NCBI GenBank assembly: GCA_949287085.1
Contig: CASEER010000007.1
Coordinates: 1-59,601, forward strand
Reading direction: 5' to 3'
Length of the DNA: 59,601 bases
DNA from: an uncultured Coriobacteriaceae bacterium
Lineage (GTDB): Bacteria > Actinomycetota > Coriobacteriia > Coriobacteriales > Coriobacteriaceae
Shown: positions 31,924 to 40,646 of the stretch, piece after piece
Position numbering within the stretch: position 1 is the first letter of the stretch
How the letters are laid out: each line of letters opens with the position of its first letter
Translations under genes and position numbers: made by a program
The notes under the pieces: model-generated
What the model saw: only the letters and a program-made list of their open reading frames with translations
Told to the model about the DNA's origin: nothing
Database searches by the model: none

Positions 31924-33141
31924 GATGAACATGGCGTCGCCAAAACTGAAGAAGCGATACCGCTCGGCCACCGCCTGCTCGTAGGCATCCATGATCTGCT
32001 CGCGCGTGGCAAGGGCCGACACGAGCATCATGAGCGTGGAGCGCGGCACATGGAAGTTGGTGATGAGCGCGTCGACCACGTGGTAGGTGGAGCCGGGCAT
32101 GAGGTAGAGGTTCGTGGTCGCGTCCGCGCGCGCCACGATGTCGCCTGCGCCCGTTACCGCCGCAGCGTCGGGCGCCGCCTCAAAGCGGCGGGCGACCACG
32201 GGCGGCTCCGATACCGGGGCCCCGGCCTCCCACGCGCTCTCGAGCGAGCGCACAGCAGTCGTTCCCACGGCGATCACGCGATGGCCGGCAGCCTTGGTAG
32301 CGTGCACGGCATCCACCACGGCCTGCGGTACGTGGTAGCGCTCGGTGTGCATGACGTGCTGCGTCGGGTCGTCCTCCTCGACCAGGCGGAACGTGTCGAT
32401 GCCCACTTCGAGCTCGACCGTTTCCCAACCCACGCCCTTCTGCTTGATGCGCTCGATGAGCTCCGGAGTAAAGTGCAGGCCCGCGGTGGGCGCGGCGGCC
32501 GAGTGCTCCTCGTGCATGGCATAGACGGTCTGGTACTTCTCGGGGTCGCCCTCGTAGTCGGTGATGTAGGGCGGCAGCGGCACATGGCCGGCGGCATGGA
32601 TGGCCTCGTCGAGCGTGCGGGGCGCACCGGATGCGTTCTCGCCCTGCGGCGTAAAGCGCACGAGACGGCCACCGCGACTGTCGGGCACAAAGTCGAGCAC
32701 CTCGCCCACGAGCACCACGGGCGCGGTCTCCGGCGCATGCGGACCGCCCGCGCGGTATTCGATGACCGCACCGGGCTTGAGGCGCTTGCCCGGGTTCACG
32801 AGGCACTCCCAGACATGGCCGAGCGGGTCCTGGTCCTCGCGACGGTTGAGCAAGAGCGTCTCGGCCAGGCCACCCGTCTTCGCCTTGCGCCCGATGAGGC
32901 GCGCCGGCATGACGCGCGTCTCGTTGGCCACAAGCAGGTCGCCAGGCTCTAGATAGTCGATGATGTCGTAGAAATGCCGGTGCTCCACGCAGCCGCCATG
33001 AGCAAGCGGCACGGTCTCGCCCGTGGTCGCAAGCGGTTCGCCGCGGTGCAGCACCAGCAGGCGGCACGAATCGCGCGGCTCCGCCGGTGCCTGGGCTATG
33101 AGCTCCTCGGGCAGGTTGTAATCGAAATCATCGGTACGCAT
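31918..33141 (-). CDS. queA: S-adenosylmethionine:tRNA ribosyltransferase-isomerase
   Basis: The 407-residue enzyme begins MRTDDFDYNLPEELIAQAPA, the family opening (FDYxLPxELIAQxP). DSCRLLVLHR, LLVANETRVMPARLIG, EKYQTVYAMHEEHSAAAPTA and GLHFTPELIE are its conserved blocks, and TNLYLMPGSTYHVVDALITN FHVPRSTLMMLV closes the active site. It transfers the ribose part of SAM to preQ1 in tRNA, giving epoxyqueuosine, which QueH (43034) then reduces. Its ribosome site AAGCGAGGTAGCC lies in one arm of a 13-bp hairpin (33142-33221), implying translational control. Confidence 0.96.
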   Translation of the reverse strand: MRTDDFDYNLPEELIAQAPAEPRDSCRLLVLHRGEPLATTGETVPLAHGGCVEHRHFYDIIDYLEPGDLLVANETRVMPARLIGRKAKTGGLAETLLLNRREDQDPLGHVWECLVNPGKRLKPGAVIEYRAGGPHAPETAPVVLVGEVLDFVPDSRGGRLVRFTPQGENASGAPRTLDEAIHAAGHVPLPPYITDYEGDPEKYQTVYAMHEEHSAAAPTAGLHFTPELIERIKQKGVGWETVELEVGIDTFRLVEEDDPTQHVMHTERYHVPQAVVDAVHATKAAGHRVIAVGTTAVRSLESAWEAGAPVSEPPVVARRFEAAPDAAAVTGAGDIVARADATTNLYLMPGSTYHVVDALITNFHVPRSTLMMLVSALATREQIMDAYEQAVAERYRFFSFGDAMFIE

Positions 33142-33221
33142 GGCTACCTCGCTTTCTTATCCGGCTGAATAGCTTAGCACGGATGCCGAAGCGAAACGAC
33201 CCGTTCTGAAGCGAGGTAGCC
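33142..33221 (-). promoter_or_regulatory. Anti-Shine-Dalgarno hairpin in the queA leader
   Basis: On the minus-strand transcript GGCUACCUCGCUU (33221-33209) is a perfect 13-nt complement of AAGCGAGGUAGCC (33154-33142), which ends directly at the queA AUG and contains its GAGG ribosome site. The loop is 54 nt. A message reading through from the trkA genes would hide the site. A transcript starting inside the loop (a TAAGCT -10-like element is there) would not. Confidence 0.75.
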
Positions 33222-33232
33222 GCACGCTGCCT

Positions 33233-33892
33233 TTATGAGAAGAGTCGGCGAATCTCGTCGCGGCCTTCCTCGCTCGTGAAGATGATCGCCTCATCGCCCG
33301 ACTCCAAGACGGTATCACCGTTCGGCACGATGAGGTTGCCCCCATGCTCCACGGCGGTCACGATGGTCTCCGCCGGGAACGGGATGTCCTTGAGGGCGAG
33401 TCCCGCCACGCGGGCATGCGCACCCACCGCCACCTGTACGATGCTGTGCTCGTCTCGACCGAGCTTCATGAGCGTGTACATGTCATGCACGTCCATGCCC
33501 TCAATCACGAAGCGCGCCGTGATTTCAGCCTGGTTCACACCCACGTCCACACCGTTCACCGCCGTGAACATCCACGCGTTCGCCGGATTGTTCACACGCG
33601 CCACAACGCGCGGCACCGCATATTCCATCTTCGCGAGCATCGACGTCACGAGGTTCGTCTCGTCCATTCCCGTCACAGCCGCGACAGCATCCGCGATGCG
33701 CACGCCTGCGCGCTCCAAGACCTCGGGATCCGAACCACTCCCCTCGATAACGGAAGCGTTCGGGCATATCTGACGCACGCGCTCGACGACCTCAGTGCGC
33801 TGCTCGATGACCGTGACCGCGATGCCGTCGTCCGTGAGGCGGGAGGCGAGATGGGCGCCGGTCTTGCCACCGCCGACAATGATGACCTGCAT
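33233..33892 (-). CDS. TrkA-type potassium transport regulator (first of a pair, CeoB/C-like)
   Basis: The 219-residue protein has a RCK-N (TrkA-N) Rossmann domain: MQVIIVGGGKTGAHLASRLT binds NAD(H), and IEQRTEVV ends strand 2 with an acidic residue. Residues about 140-219 are an RCK-C domain. It is encoded 8 nt after the second TrkA homologue; the pair resembles mycobacterial CeoB-CeoC, which gate a TrkH-type K+ channel. No trkH lies in the window. Confidence 0.88.
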   Translation of the reverse strand: MQVIIVGGGKTGAHLASRLTDDGIAVTVIEQRTEVVERVRQICPNASVIEGSGSDPEVLERAGVRIADAVAAVTGMDETNLVTSMLAKMEYAVPRVVARVNNPANAWMFTAVNGVDVGVNQAEITARFVIEGMDVHDMYTLMKLGRDEHSIVQVAVGAHARVAGLALKDIPFPAETIVTAVEHGGNLIVPNGDTVLESGDEAIIFTSEEGRDEIRRLFS

Positions 33893-33900
33893 GATTCCTC

Positions 33901-34554
33901 CTAATCGGTGATGCCGAGCATCTGCTTGAACTTCCTGCTGGCAGAGGTCGCCACGGCAGCGTAGATGATGTCGCCGGCGGCGAGCACGGTGCCCTGCGTG
34001 GGGATGAATGTTTCGTTATCGTGCGAGACGCTCACAATCTGCACCTCGCCGAGCGCGGAGATCTCGCGCACCGTGGCGCCGTCGAGCAGCGCCGGCACGT
34101 CCGCGCGAACCAGGCGCACATCGCCCGATCCCACTTCGAACACGTTATCGAGATGGTTATAGGTAAGGAGCTCCCCGATGCGCGCGATGCCCCAGGCATT
34201 GGGCGAGACCGTCTGGATGTTCAGGCGACGGTACGTATCGGCCTTCGTAAGATCGTGCAGACGCGCGATGACGCGGGGCACGCGAAACGTCGAGCGGGCG
34301 ACGTGCGCCACCACGATGTTCGCCTCGTCGGAGCGCATGCAGGAAACGACGGCATCCGTGCGGTCGATTCCCGCGCGCAGAAGCACGTCGCGATCGAGAC
34401 CGATGCCGCACACGCGTTTGCCGGGGAACGAATCGCCCAGCGCATCGAGTGCTTTCTGGTCTTGGTCGACCGCCGTGACCGAAAATCCCTGCCGCGCGAG
34501 TTTCCACGCGAGCCCCGATCCGATGAAGCCCATGCCTACGATAATGACGTTCAT
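33901..34554 (-). CDS. TrkA-type potassium transport regulator (second of a pair)
   Basis: The ATG at 34554 is preferred (GGTGGAG three to nine bases upstream) over a GTG at 34563. The 217-residue product starts MNVIIVGMGFIGSGLAWKLA, an NAD-binding loop, with VDQDQKAL as the second strand. RCK-C follows. It shares about the same layout as the next gene product but is clearly diverged; they probably form a heterodimeric ring. It lies 35 nt after the P-type ATPase gene, so cation transport and gating may be co-expressed. Confidence 0.88.
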   Translation of the reverse strand: MNVIIVGMGFIGSGLAWKLARQGFSVTAVDQDQKALDALGDSFPGKRVCGIGLDRDVLLRAGIDRTDAVVSCMRSDEANIVVAHVARSTFRVPRVIARLHDLTKADTYRRLNIQTVSPNAWGIARIGELLTYNHLDNVFEVGSGDVRLVRADVPALLDGATVREISALGEVQIVSVSHDNETFIPTQGTVLAAGDIIYAAVATSASRKFKQMLGITD

Positions 34555-34589
34555 AATCTCCACCTTTCAGATGGTGTATACCCTCAACT

Positions 34590-37463
34590 CTAGCGCTTCG
34601 CGGCGGCACGCGCCCGCTCGCGGCGGCGCAGCCATGCCTTGCGAATCTCCTCGATGGCGATGACCACAGGCGGGATGCAGCAGAGGAACGCATAATCCTG
34701 CCAAGCCAACGGCGCGGTGTGGAACACACCCTGCAGCGGCGGGAACGTGGTGAGGATCACGAGCAGAACCACTTCGAACACGATGCCTATGAGGATGCGG
34801 CGGTTCGAGAAGAGACCGATCTTGAATACCGAGGTGGTCTCGGTGCGGCAGTTCATGACCTGGCCGATTTGCGCGAAGATGATGCCTGCAAGCGTCATGG
34901 TCGTTGCCTGGATGTACACGGGGTCGCCGTCGTTGCCCAAGCCGGCGAGCGGGATCCCCGGCCAACCGGCGAGCAGGTTCACCAGGAAATAGCCAGCCAT
35001 GGCGGCGATGGAGCCCATGAGGCCATACCACAGGAAGGCCTTCACGAGTACGCGGCGGTTGAGGAGGCGCTCGTTGGGATCGCGCGGGGGTTGATCCATG
35101 ACGGTCTCCTCGGGCGGCTCGGTTCCAAGGCCGAGCGCGGGGAGCATATCGGTGCCCAGGTCGATGGTGAGGATCTGCATCGTGGTGAGCGGCAGGGGCA
35201 CGGCGCCGCCCGATAGCAGGTATACGGCATTGGGCACCGCTTCGGGCGCATTGGAGTTTAAGATGTAGAGAAGGAACTTGCGGATGTTGCTGTAGACCGC
35301 TCGGCCCTCCTCGATGGCGGCGACGATCGAGGCGAAGTTATCGTCCGTCAGGATCATGTCCGCAGCTTCCTTGGCCACGTCCGTTCCCGTGATGCCCATG
35401 GCGACGCCGATATCGGCTTTCTTGAGGGCGGGGGCATCGTTCACGCCGTCGCCCGTCACTGCGACAATCTCGCCCATCTCTTGGAGCGCCGTGACCACAC
35501 TGAGCTTCTGCTCGGGCGCCATGCGGGCGAAGACAACTTGGCCGGCGAGCTTCTCCTTGAGCTCCTCATCGCCCATCTTCGAAAGCTCGAAACCCGAGAT
35601 GACGGATAGCCCCTCGCCCTCCACAATCTTCAGGCGCCGCGCGATGCTCGCTGCGGTGAGGCCGTAGTCGCCGGTGATCATGACGATGCGGATACCCGCG
35701 CGGCGGCACTCGGCCACAGCTGCGGCGACCTCGGGCCGAGGCGGATCCATCATGACCTCGAGCCCCACGAAGGTGAGGTTGCACTCGATATTCTCGGGCG
35801 TGTAATCGCTCATGGCATCGGGGACACCCGCCTCCGCGTTCGCACCGTCGAGCGGGCGGTACGCCACCGCGAGCACGCGCAGGCCGTCGGCGGCATACGT
35901 GTCGTTCGCCTCCATGATGCGTTGGCGGAGCTCCTCGGTCATGGGCTCGACCACGCCGTTCACACGAACATGGGTCGAAAGCCGCACGACCTCGTTCGGC
36001 GCGCCCTTCGTGAACGCGATGCGGCGCGCCCCGTCCAGCGGGTACTCAAGAGCATGCACGGTCGTCATGCGCTTGCGACGGCTCTCGAACGGCAGCTCCT
36101 TCACACGGGGCATGCGCGCCTCGAGCTCGGCGCGATCGATGCCGCCCTTCTGCGCGGACACGATGAGGCACGCCTCCGTGGGGTCACCGTAAACCTCGTA
36201 GCGCTTGCCCTCCTCTTCCGGCTCGGCGAGACGCGCGTTGCCGCAGAGCAGCCCGCCTTCGAGCAAGAGCTCGAGGTCGGCATCGTCCGCGGCGCGCCAA
36301 CTGCGTCCCTCGGCTTCTATCTGACCCTCGGGCGCGTACCCCACGCCGGTGATCTCGTATTCGCGCGCCGCCGTCCACAGATGGTTCACGGTCATCTCGT
36401 TCTGCGTGAGCGTACCGGTCTTATCCGTGCAGATCACGCTCGTGGAGCCAAGCGCCTCCACGGAATCGAGCTTCTTCACCAGGGCGTTCCGGCGACTCAT
36501 GCGCTGCACCGCCATAGCGAGCGAAAGCGTCACCGTGGGCAGCAAGCCTTCAGGAATGAATGCCACGACCATGCCGAGCGCGAAGATGAACGAAGACGCG
36601 AACGGCTCGTGCACCACGAACAGGGACAGGCAGAAGAACGCGATGCCCATGCACATGGCAAAGATCGTGACCTGCTTCGTGAGGCGGTTGAGCTGACGCG
36701 TGAGCGGGCTCTCCGCCGCCTGCATGTTCTGCGTGAGGCTCGCGATCTTGCCGAACTCCGTGTCCATGCCAATGCGGAACACCACGGCGCGGCCGTTGCC
36801 CTCAGACACGCTCGTGCCAGCGAAGACGAGGTTGGGGATCTCCGCGGCGGAAAGCCCCTCTTCGAGCACCGCGTCCGCGGTCTTGCGGGACGGGGTGGAT
36901 TCGCCGTTCAACGTGGATTGGTTCACCTGCAAGTCTGAACTCGCGATGACGCGCGCGTCTGCAGAGATCTTGTCGCCCTCGGCAAGGAGCATGACGTCGC
37001 CCGGCACGAGGTCTTCTGCCAGGATCTTCTGCTCCTGACCGTCGCGAATCACCGTGGCATAGGCCGGCAGCATCTTCTTAAGCGCCTCGGTCGCCTGGCT
37101 CGCACGCGCCTCCTGCCAGAAGCTGAACACGCCGTTGATGATGTTCACGAGCCACACTGCGACGCCAAGCTCCGGGAGCCCCGCGATGAACGCGATGGTG
37201 CCCGCGACCCACAAAAGCACCGCCATGAGGTGTGTGAAGTTCGCGAGGAACGCAATGACGGGCGACTTCTTCTTTTCGCTTTGGATGACGTTTTTTCCGA
37301 GGCGTCCCTGGCGTACGGCCGCCTCGTCCGAGGCGAGTCCCACGCGCGCCGTCTCAAGTTCGCCGAACACGCCGTCGATGGGTGCCTTGCGGATGGCATC
37401 GAGCGCATCCAGATCCGTTGCGACGACGGATGCCGGGGCACCTGAGCCCAAACTGCTTCCCAT
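34590..37463 (-). CDS. P-type cation ATPase of the P2 (Na,K/Ca-ATPase-like) type
   Basis: The ATG at 37463 follows GGAAGGAGAGG and gives 957 residues. The phosphorylation site is CTDKTGTLTQNEM with Asp347. The ion-binding helix 4 reads FIPEGLLPTVTLSLA (304-309 PEGLLP), and helix 6/hinge reads ILTIDLGTDMLPALGLGTEP, both closer to Na,K-type pumps than to SERCA (PEGLPA) or PMR1 (PEGLP). The actuator TGE is NGES in QSTLNGES, as in this family; TGDGVNDAPALKKADIG is the hinge. It has ten expected membrane helices. Its neighbours (two TrkA, KdpE/KdpD-like) suggest monovalent cation homeostasis. Confidence 0.92.
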   Translation of the reverse strand: MGSSLGSGAPASVVATDLDALDAIRKAPIDGVFGELETARVGLASDEAAVRQGRLGKNVIQSEKKKSPVIAFLANFTHLMAVLLWVAGTIAFIAGLPELGVAVWLVNIINGVFSFWQEARASQATEALKKMLPAYATVIRDGQEQKILAEDLVPGDVMLLAEGDKISADARVIASSDLQVNQSTLNGESTPSRKTADAVLEEGLSAAEIPNLVFAGTSVSEGNGRAVVFRIGMDTEFGKIASLTQNMQAAESPLTRQLNRLTKQVTIFAMCMGIAFFCLSLFVVHEPFASSFIFALGMVVAFIPEGLLPTVTLSLAMAVQRMSRRNALVKKLDSVEALGSTSVICTDKTGTLTQNEMTVNHLWTAAREYEITGVGYAPEGQIEAEGRSWRAADDADLELLLEGGLLCGNARLAEPEEEGKRYEVYGDPTEACLIVSAQKGGIDRAELEARMPRVKELPFESRRKRMTTVHALEYPLDGARRIAFTKGAPNEVVRLSTHVRVNGVVEPMTEELRQRIMEANDTYAADGLRVLAVAYRPLDGANAEAGVPDAMSDYTPENIECNLTFVGLEVMMDPPRPEVAAAVAECRRAGIRIVMITGDYGLTAASIARRLKIVEGEGLSVISGFELSKMGDEELKEKLAGQVVFARMAPEQKLSVVTALQEMGEIVAVTGDGVNDAPALKKADIGVAMGITGTDVAKEAADMILTDDNFASIVAAIEEGRAVYSNIRKFLLYILNSNAPEAVPNAVYLLSGGAVPLPLTTMQILTIDLGTDMLPALGLGTEPPEETVMDQPPRDPNERLLNRRVLVKAFLWYGLMGSIAAMAGYFLVNLLAGWPGIPLAGLGNDGDPVYIQATTMTLAGIIFAQIGQVMNCRTETTSVFKIGLFSNRRILIGIVFEVVLLVILTTFPPLQGVFHTAPLAWQDYAFLCCIPPVVIAIEEIRKAWLRRRERARAAAKR

Positions 37464-37583
37464 GAAACCTCTCCTTCCCTGATCGCGGAGTACCGGCAGC
37501 ACATCCGCGATTGCGAAAGCATCTTAGTCACGGGAAAAAGCAGCTTCAAGGGGTTTGGCCATATCTTTGTGGCATCTTAATGC

Positions 37584-37687
37584 CCGGCTGCGCAGGGTGC
37601 CCGATCTTGCCGTTCAAGCCTTCGGGCGCCGCACGAAGGCGTGCGCGCTCGGCTTTCGCGGCAACCTCGGGCACCCTGCGCAGCCGG
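37584..37687. repeat. Large imperfect palindrome between kdpE and the ATPase gene
   Basis: A 21-bp perfect inverted repeat, CCGGCTGCGCAGGGTGCCCG A (37584-37604) and its complement (37667-37687), encloses further pairs: TTGCCG/CGGCAA and AAGCC/GGCTT separated by small mismatches. The whole forms one stem of about 50 nt. It has no open reading frame and no U-run on either side. It may be an intercistronic stabiliser, a REP/MITE-like element or a relic of a mobile end. The rest of this 250-bp gap shows nothing else. Confidence 0.75.
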
Positions 37688-37714
37688 TCGGGGGTGCCTG
37701 GTGCGACTGCAGCT

Positions 37715-38452
37715 TTACAGCCGCTGCATGCGGTAACCAACGCCCACATGCGTTTGGATGAGCTTCGGTTGCGAGGGGTCGCGCTCGATCTTCTTCCGAA
37801 GTGTCGCCATGAAGACGCGCAGGCTCGCGATGTCGGAGTCCCACGACGTGCCCCAAATCTCGTGCGTAAGGTACGTGTGGGTGAGCACCTTTCCCACGTT
37901 TTTGCACATGAGGACGAGCAGTTTGTACTCGATGGGCGTGAGATGCAGCTCTTCAGCGTTTAGATACGCGCATCCCGCCGCATAGTCCACGCGCAAAGGA
38001 CCGTTCTCGAACACGCTCTCGCCCGGGTCGTCACCGAGCGACATGCGAGCACGTCGCTGCCAGGCACGCACGCGAGCGAGAAGCTCTTCCACGGAAAACG
38101 GCTTCGTGAGATAGTCGTCCGCTCCCGTATCGAGCGCTTCGATCTTGTCCGCTTCCTCGATGCGCGCCGAAATCACGATAATCGGCACGTTCGACCATGA
38201 GCGCAGCTTCTTGATGACGGCGATGCCGTCCACATCCGGAAGACCCAAATCGAGTAGAACAAGATCAGGCCCATGCGAGGCGGCCTCGAGAATCGCCGCC
38301 TCACCTGTAGCGGCGACCTCCACATGGTAGCCATGCATGGCAAGAGCTGTCGCGATAAGACGACGCACCGCCGCATCGTCTTCTACCACAAGGACGGAGA
38401 GCACCGCGCCATCCGCACCGGCCGATGCCGCCCATTTCGATTCCTTATCCAT
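37715..38452 (-). CDS. kdpE: KdpE-like response regulator (OmpR family)
   Basis: ATG at 38452 follows AGAGGAGG and gives 245 residues. The receiver domain contains VVEDDAAVRR and the phosphoacceptor Asp68 in LVLLDLGLPDVDG, with the Lys of YLTKPFSVEELLAR. The C-terminal winged helix (LTPIEYKLLVLMCKNVGKVL, IWGTSWDSDIASLRVFMATL, KLIQTHVGVGYRM) is like KdpE. Its start overlaps the sensor kinase stop by 8 nt. KdpE normally activates kdpFABC under K+ limitation; that operon is not visible here, so the ATPase downstream or the trk genes could be the target. Confidence 0.88.
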   Translation of the reverse strand: MDKESKWAASAGADGAVLSVLVVEDDAAVRRLIATALAMHGYHVEVAATGEAAILEAASHGPDLVLLDLGLPDVDGIAVIKKLRSWSNVPIIVISARIEEADKIEALDTGADDYLTKPFSVEELLARVRAWQRRARMSLGDDPGESVFENGPLRVDYAAGCAYLNAEELHLTPIEYKLLVLMCKNVGKVLTHTYLTHEIWGTSWDSDIASLRVFMATLRKKIERDPSQPKLIQTHVGVGYRMQRL

Positions 38453-40058
38453 GAATCGCAACCTCCTCTGCGGGAAGCGTGAACGAAAAGACGGCGCCAT
38501 GGGGCACGTTGTCGTGCACCTCGATAGCGCCGCCATGCGCCTCGACGATGGAACGGCAGAGCGCGAGCCCCAAGCCAAAGCTCCGCTGCGCGTCTGCCGG
38601 TCGCTCTGCCTTCGCACCGGAATAGAAGCGATCGAACACGTGTGGTTTGTCGTCGTCCGCCACGCCCGGCCCGTCGTCTGCAACCGTCACGCGCACGAAC
38701 GCCCCCTCGCGCCGAGCGCTCAGCTGGATGGTCGAACCTGCCGGGGTGTACTTGATGGCGTTGCCCACGAGATTCGTGAGCACTTGGATGATGAGGCTCG
38801 CATCGATGCGCACGAGGAGAATCTCTTCCGCGGGCTCGATGACGATACGGTGCCCACCCGCTTGGTTCGCAAGGTGCGACACGGCGGCTTCGAAGATGTC
38901 GTCGATGAGCTCGGAGTTCAGGGTGAGCTTGATGGTGCCCTCATCGAAATGCGTGATGGTGAGCAGGTTCTCAACCATATCGATGAGCCAAAGCGAGTCG
39001 TGGTACACGTCGTCCAGAAGCGCACGACGCTGCTCGGGTGCAAGACGGTCGGAATCATCGCGTAGAATCGCCGCGGCACCCGAGATCGCCGTGAGCGGCG
39101 TGCGCAGGTCATGTCCAAGCGAGCGCAACAGGTTCGCTCGGAGCTGCTCGTTGCGCGCGAGCACAGCGGCCTCTTCACGCTCGCGCGCCTCCCGTTCTCG
39201 AGCGAGCTCGAACGCGCACTCACCGATGATCGAACGAGCGATGGAGAGCTCGAACGAGTCGATGTCGCGCTCGGCAGCACGAATGCCCACCACGCCGAAC
39301 ACCTCGTCGTGCGTGCGCACGGGCAAAAATAAGCCATCTCCCATGGGGATGGCGACGATTTCCAAAGCATCGGCAGTCGCGGGCGGCGCGGAAGCGGGCG
39401 CGGCGCCCGCCGAAGCGGCATCTCTCGCAAGCTTGGAAGACCGGAGCGCGCGCAATGCGTTCACGCGAGCGTTCTCGGCAATCGATTCCGGCATCACCTC
39501 ATTGACCCCGTCGCCCACCAGCGGCGAGCCAAGACCGTCCCCCTCGACAGGATAGAACGCCACCGGGCCGTTAAGAAGCTTCAAGAGCTGGCCCAAAGCT
39601 ATTCGCGCGATGCTTTCGGGACCATCCGCCTGCTGAAGCAGCTGGTTCGTCTCAAGGAGCACGCTCGTGCGATAGGCCGTCCGCCGCGCCTCGCGGGCGT
39701 TTCGCGCAATGTGGTTCGTGAGTTCCGAGGCAACGATGGCAGCGACGAACATGATGGCGAACGTGACGAGATAGCTCGTGTCGAGCGACTCGAACGAAAA
39801 GCGCGGCACGACGAAGTAGAAATTGTAGAGCACCACCGAGAGCGCAGACGAAAGCAGCGTGTACATGCGTCCCGATGTGACCGTAGCGGTGAGCAGGGTC
39901 GACAGGATGTAAAGCGAGATGATGCTCGAATCGGTAAAGCCCAGCTCATGAAAACCGAGCCCGATCGCGGTCGATGACGCCAGGAGCACGCACATGGCGC
40001 CAAGACGTGCCGCCATTCTTCCTTCGCGTCGCGGTGCCCGTACGTTCACCTTGCCCAT
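38445..40058 (-). CDS. kdpD: KdpD-like sensor histidine kinase lacking the N-terminal sensor domain
   Basis: ATG at 40058 follows GGGAGG and gives 537 residues, while full KdpD has about 900. Only the C-terminal part is present: four hydrophobic helices (DUF4118; LYILSTLLTATVTSG, ALSVVLYNFYFVVPRFSF), a GAF-like region, HisKA with RSLGHDLRTPLTAISG, and HATPase with LVGNAIKYTPAG, DDGPGVADDDKPHVFDRFY and GLGLALC. The cytoplasmic KdpD (Walker A) and USP domains are missing, and no in-frame sequence for them lies upstream. It is likely a membrane stress sensor for KdpE. Confidence 0.88.
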   Translation of the reverse strand: MGKVNVRAPRREGRMAARLGAMCVLLASSTAIGLGFHELGFTDSSIISLYILSTLLTATVTSGRMYTLLSSALSVVLYNFYFVVPRFSFESLDTSYLVTFAIMFVAAIVASELTNHIARNAREARRTAYRTSVLLETNQLLQQADGPESIARIALGQLLKLLNGPVAFYPVEGDGLGSPLVGDGVNEVMPESIAENARVNALRALRSSKLARDAASAGAAPASAPPATADALEIVAIPMGDGLFLPVRTHDEVFGVVGIRAAERDIDSFELSIARSIIGECAFELAREREAREREEAAVLARNEQLRANLLRSLGHDLRTPLTAISGAAAILRDDSDRLAPEQRRALLDDVYHDSLWLIDMVENLLTITHFDEGTIKLTLNSELIDDIFEAAVSHLANQAGGHRIVIEPAEEILLVRIDASLIIQVLTNLVGNAIKYTPAGSTIQLSARREGAFVRVTVADDGPGVADDDKPHVFDRFYSGAKAERPADAQRSFGLGLALCRSIVEAHGGAIEVHDNVPHGAVFSFTLPAEEVAIHG

Positions 40059-40402
40059 CCGCCGCCTCCCTTCGCGTCGCTCCCCAGTATAGCGCGGCAA
40101 CGCGGGGTGCAACGCGTTTGCCCTTCATGGGTAATGCGTTGACTACCTGCATCTTTATGACATTTTAATATCCAGGCGCCCGAGCTTAATGCCGCCTTTA
40201 CCGCTCACATGCTGTACTGAATTCGACAGCAGGGCATGCCCGTGGAGCCCCCGCAACACTTGTATGTCGCTGCCGAGGAATCTTGGATTCGTCCGCATTT
40301 CGCATGTTTCAGATGAAACATGCGGGGAAGAATTCGGGCTTCCGACCATGAATCCTGCGGGTGTCGAACACCTTGAGCCCGCCACGGGAAGGAGACCATG
40401 TC
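40059..40402. other. Divergent intergenic region of kdpD and the small plus-strand gene
   Basis: 340 bp without a gene. It holds the 24-bp palindrome at 40301-40324 (listed separately) and a weaker TGCTGT/ACAGCA pair around 40210-40232. It should hold promoters in both directions. Confidence 0.5.
40301..40324. promoter_or_regulatory. 24-bp palindrome, probable operator
   Basis: CGCATGTTTCA-GA-TGAAACATGCG: two perfect 11-bp arms with a 2-bp centre. It is 79 bp upstream of the small plus-strand gene at 40403 and 243 bp upstream of kdpD. Symmetric sites of this size are usual for dimeric repressors. Confidence 0.65.
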
Positions 40403-40537
40403 ATGCACGAGATAACCCCGATCGCTCTCGCCGGAGTGCTCCTCGGTGCCGGATGCGCCGCGCTCTTCGGCTACTGTGTGTGCGTGTTCGCGAGTGCCTG
40501 CTGCCGACCGGCATGCAACAAGCGTCGCAAGAACTAA
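40403..40537 (+). CDS. Small Cys-rich membrane protein
   Basis: A 44-residue frame, MHEITPIALAGVLLGAGCAA then LFGYCVCVFASACCRPACNK RRKN, starts at the second of two ATGs, 8 nt after AAGGAG. It has one hydrophobic helix with six Cys residues and a basic end, so it should span the membrane with the tail inside. Its size recalls KdpF-type small membrane peptides, but the Cys pattern is unlike KdpF. It is transcribed divergently from kdpD, with a 24-bp palindrome upstream. Metal or redox sensing is a guess. Confidence 0.55.
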   Translation: MHEITPIALAGVLLGAGCAALFGYCVCVFASACCRPACNKRRKN

Positions 40538-40646
40538 CGAAGCGCGACCTCCGCACCGACCTTATGTGCCGCGAGACTTGCGCTCCAAACGCTGACGAGC
40601 AGCGGCCCACCCGAAAACCCTGCCCGAATCCAAGGACAGACAGCGC

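Noticed and set aside
30760..32952. A 730-codon plus-strand open frame
   Set aside because: Antisense to the coiled-coil gene and queA. Its composition (Arg, His, Gly, Leu) reflects the complement of real codons, not a protein family.
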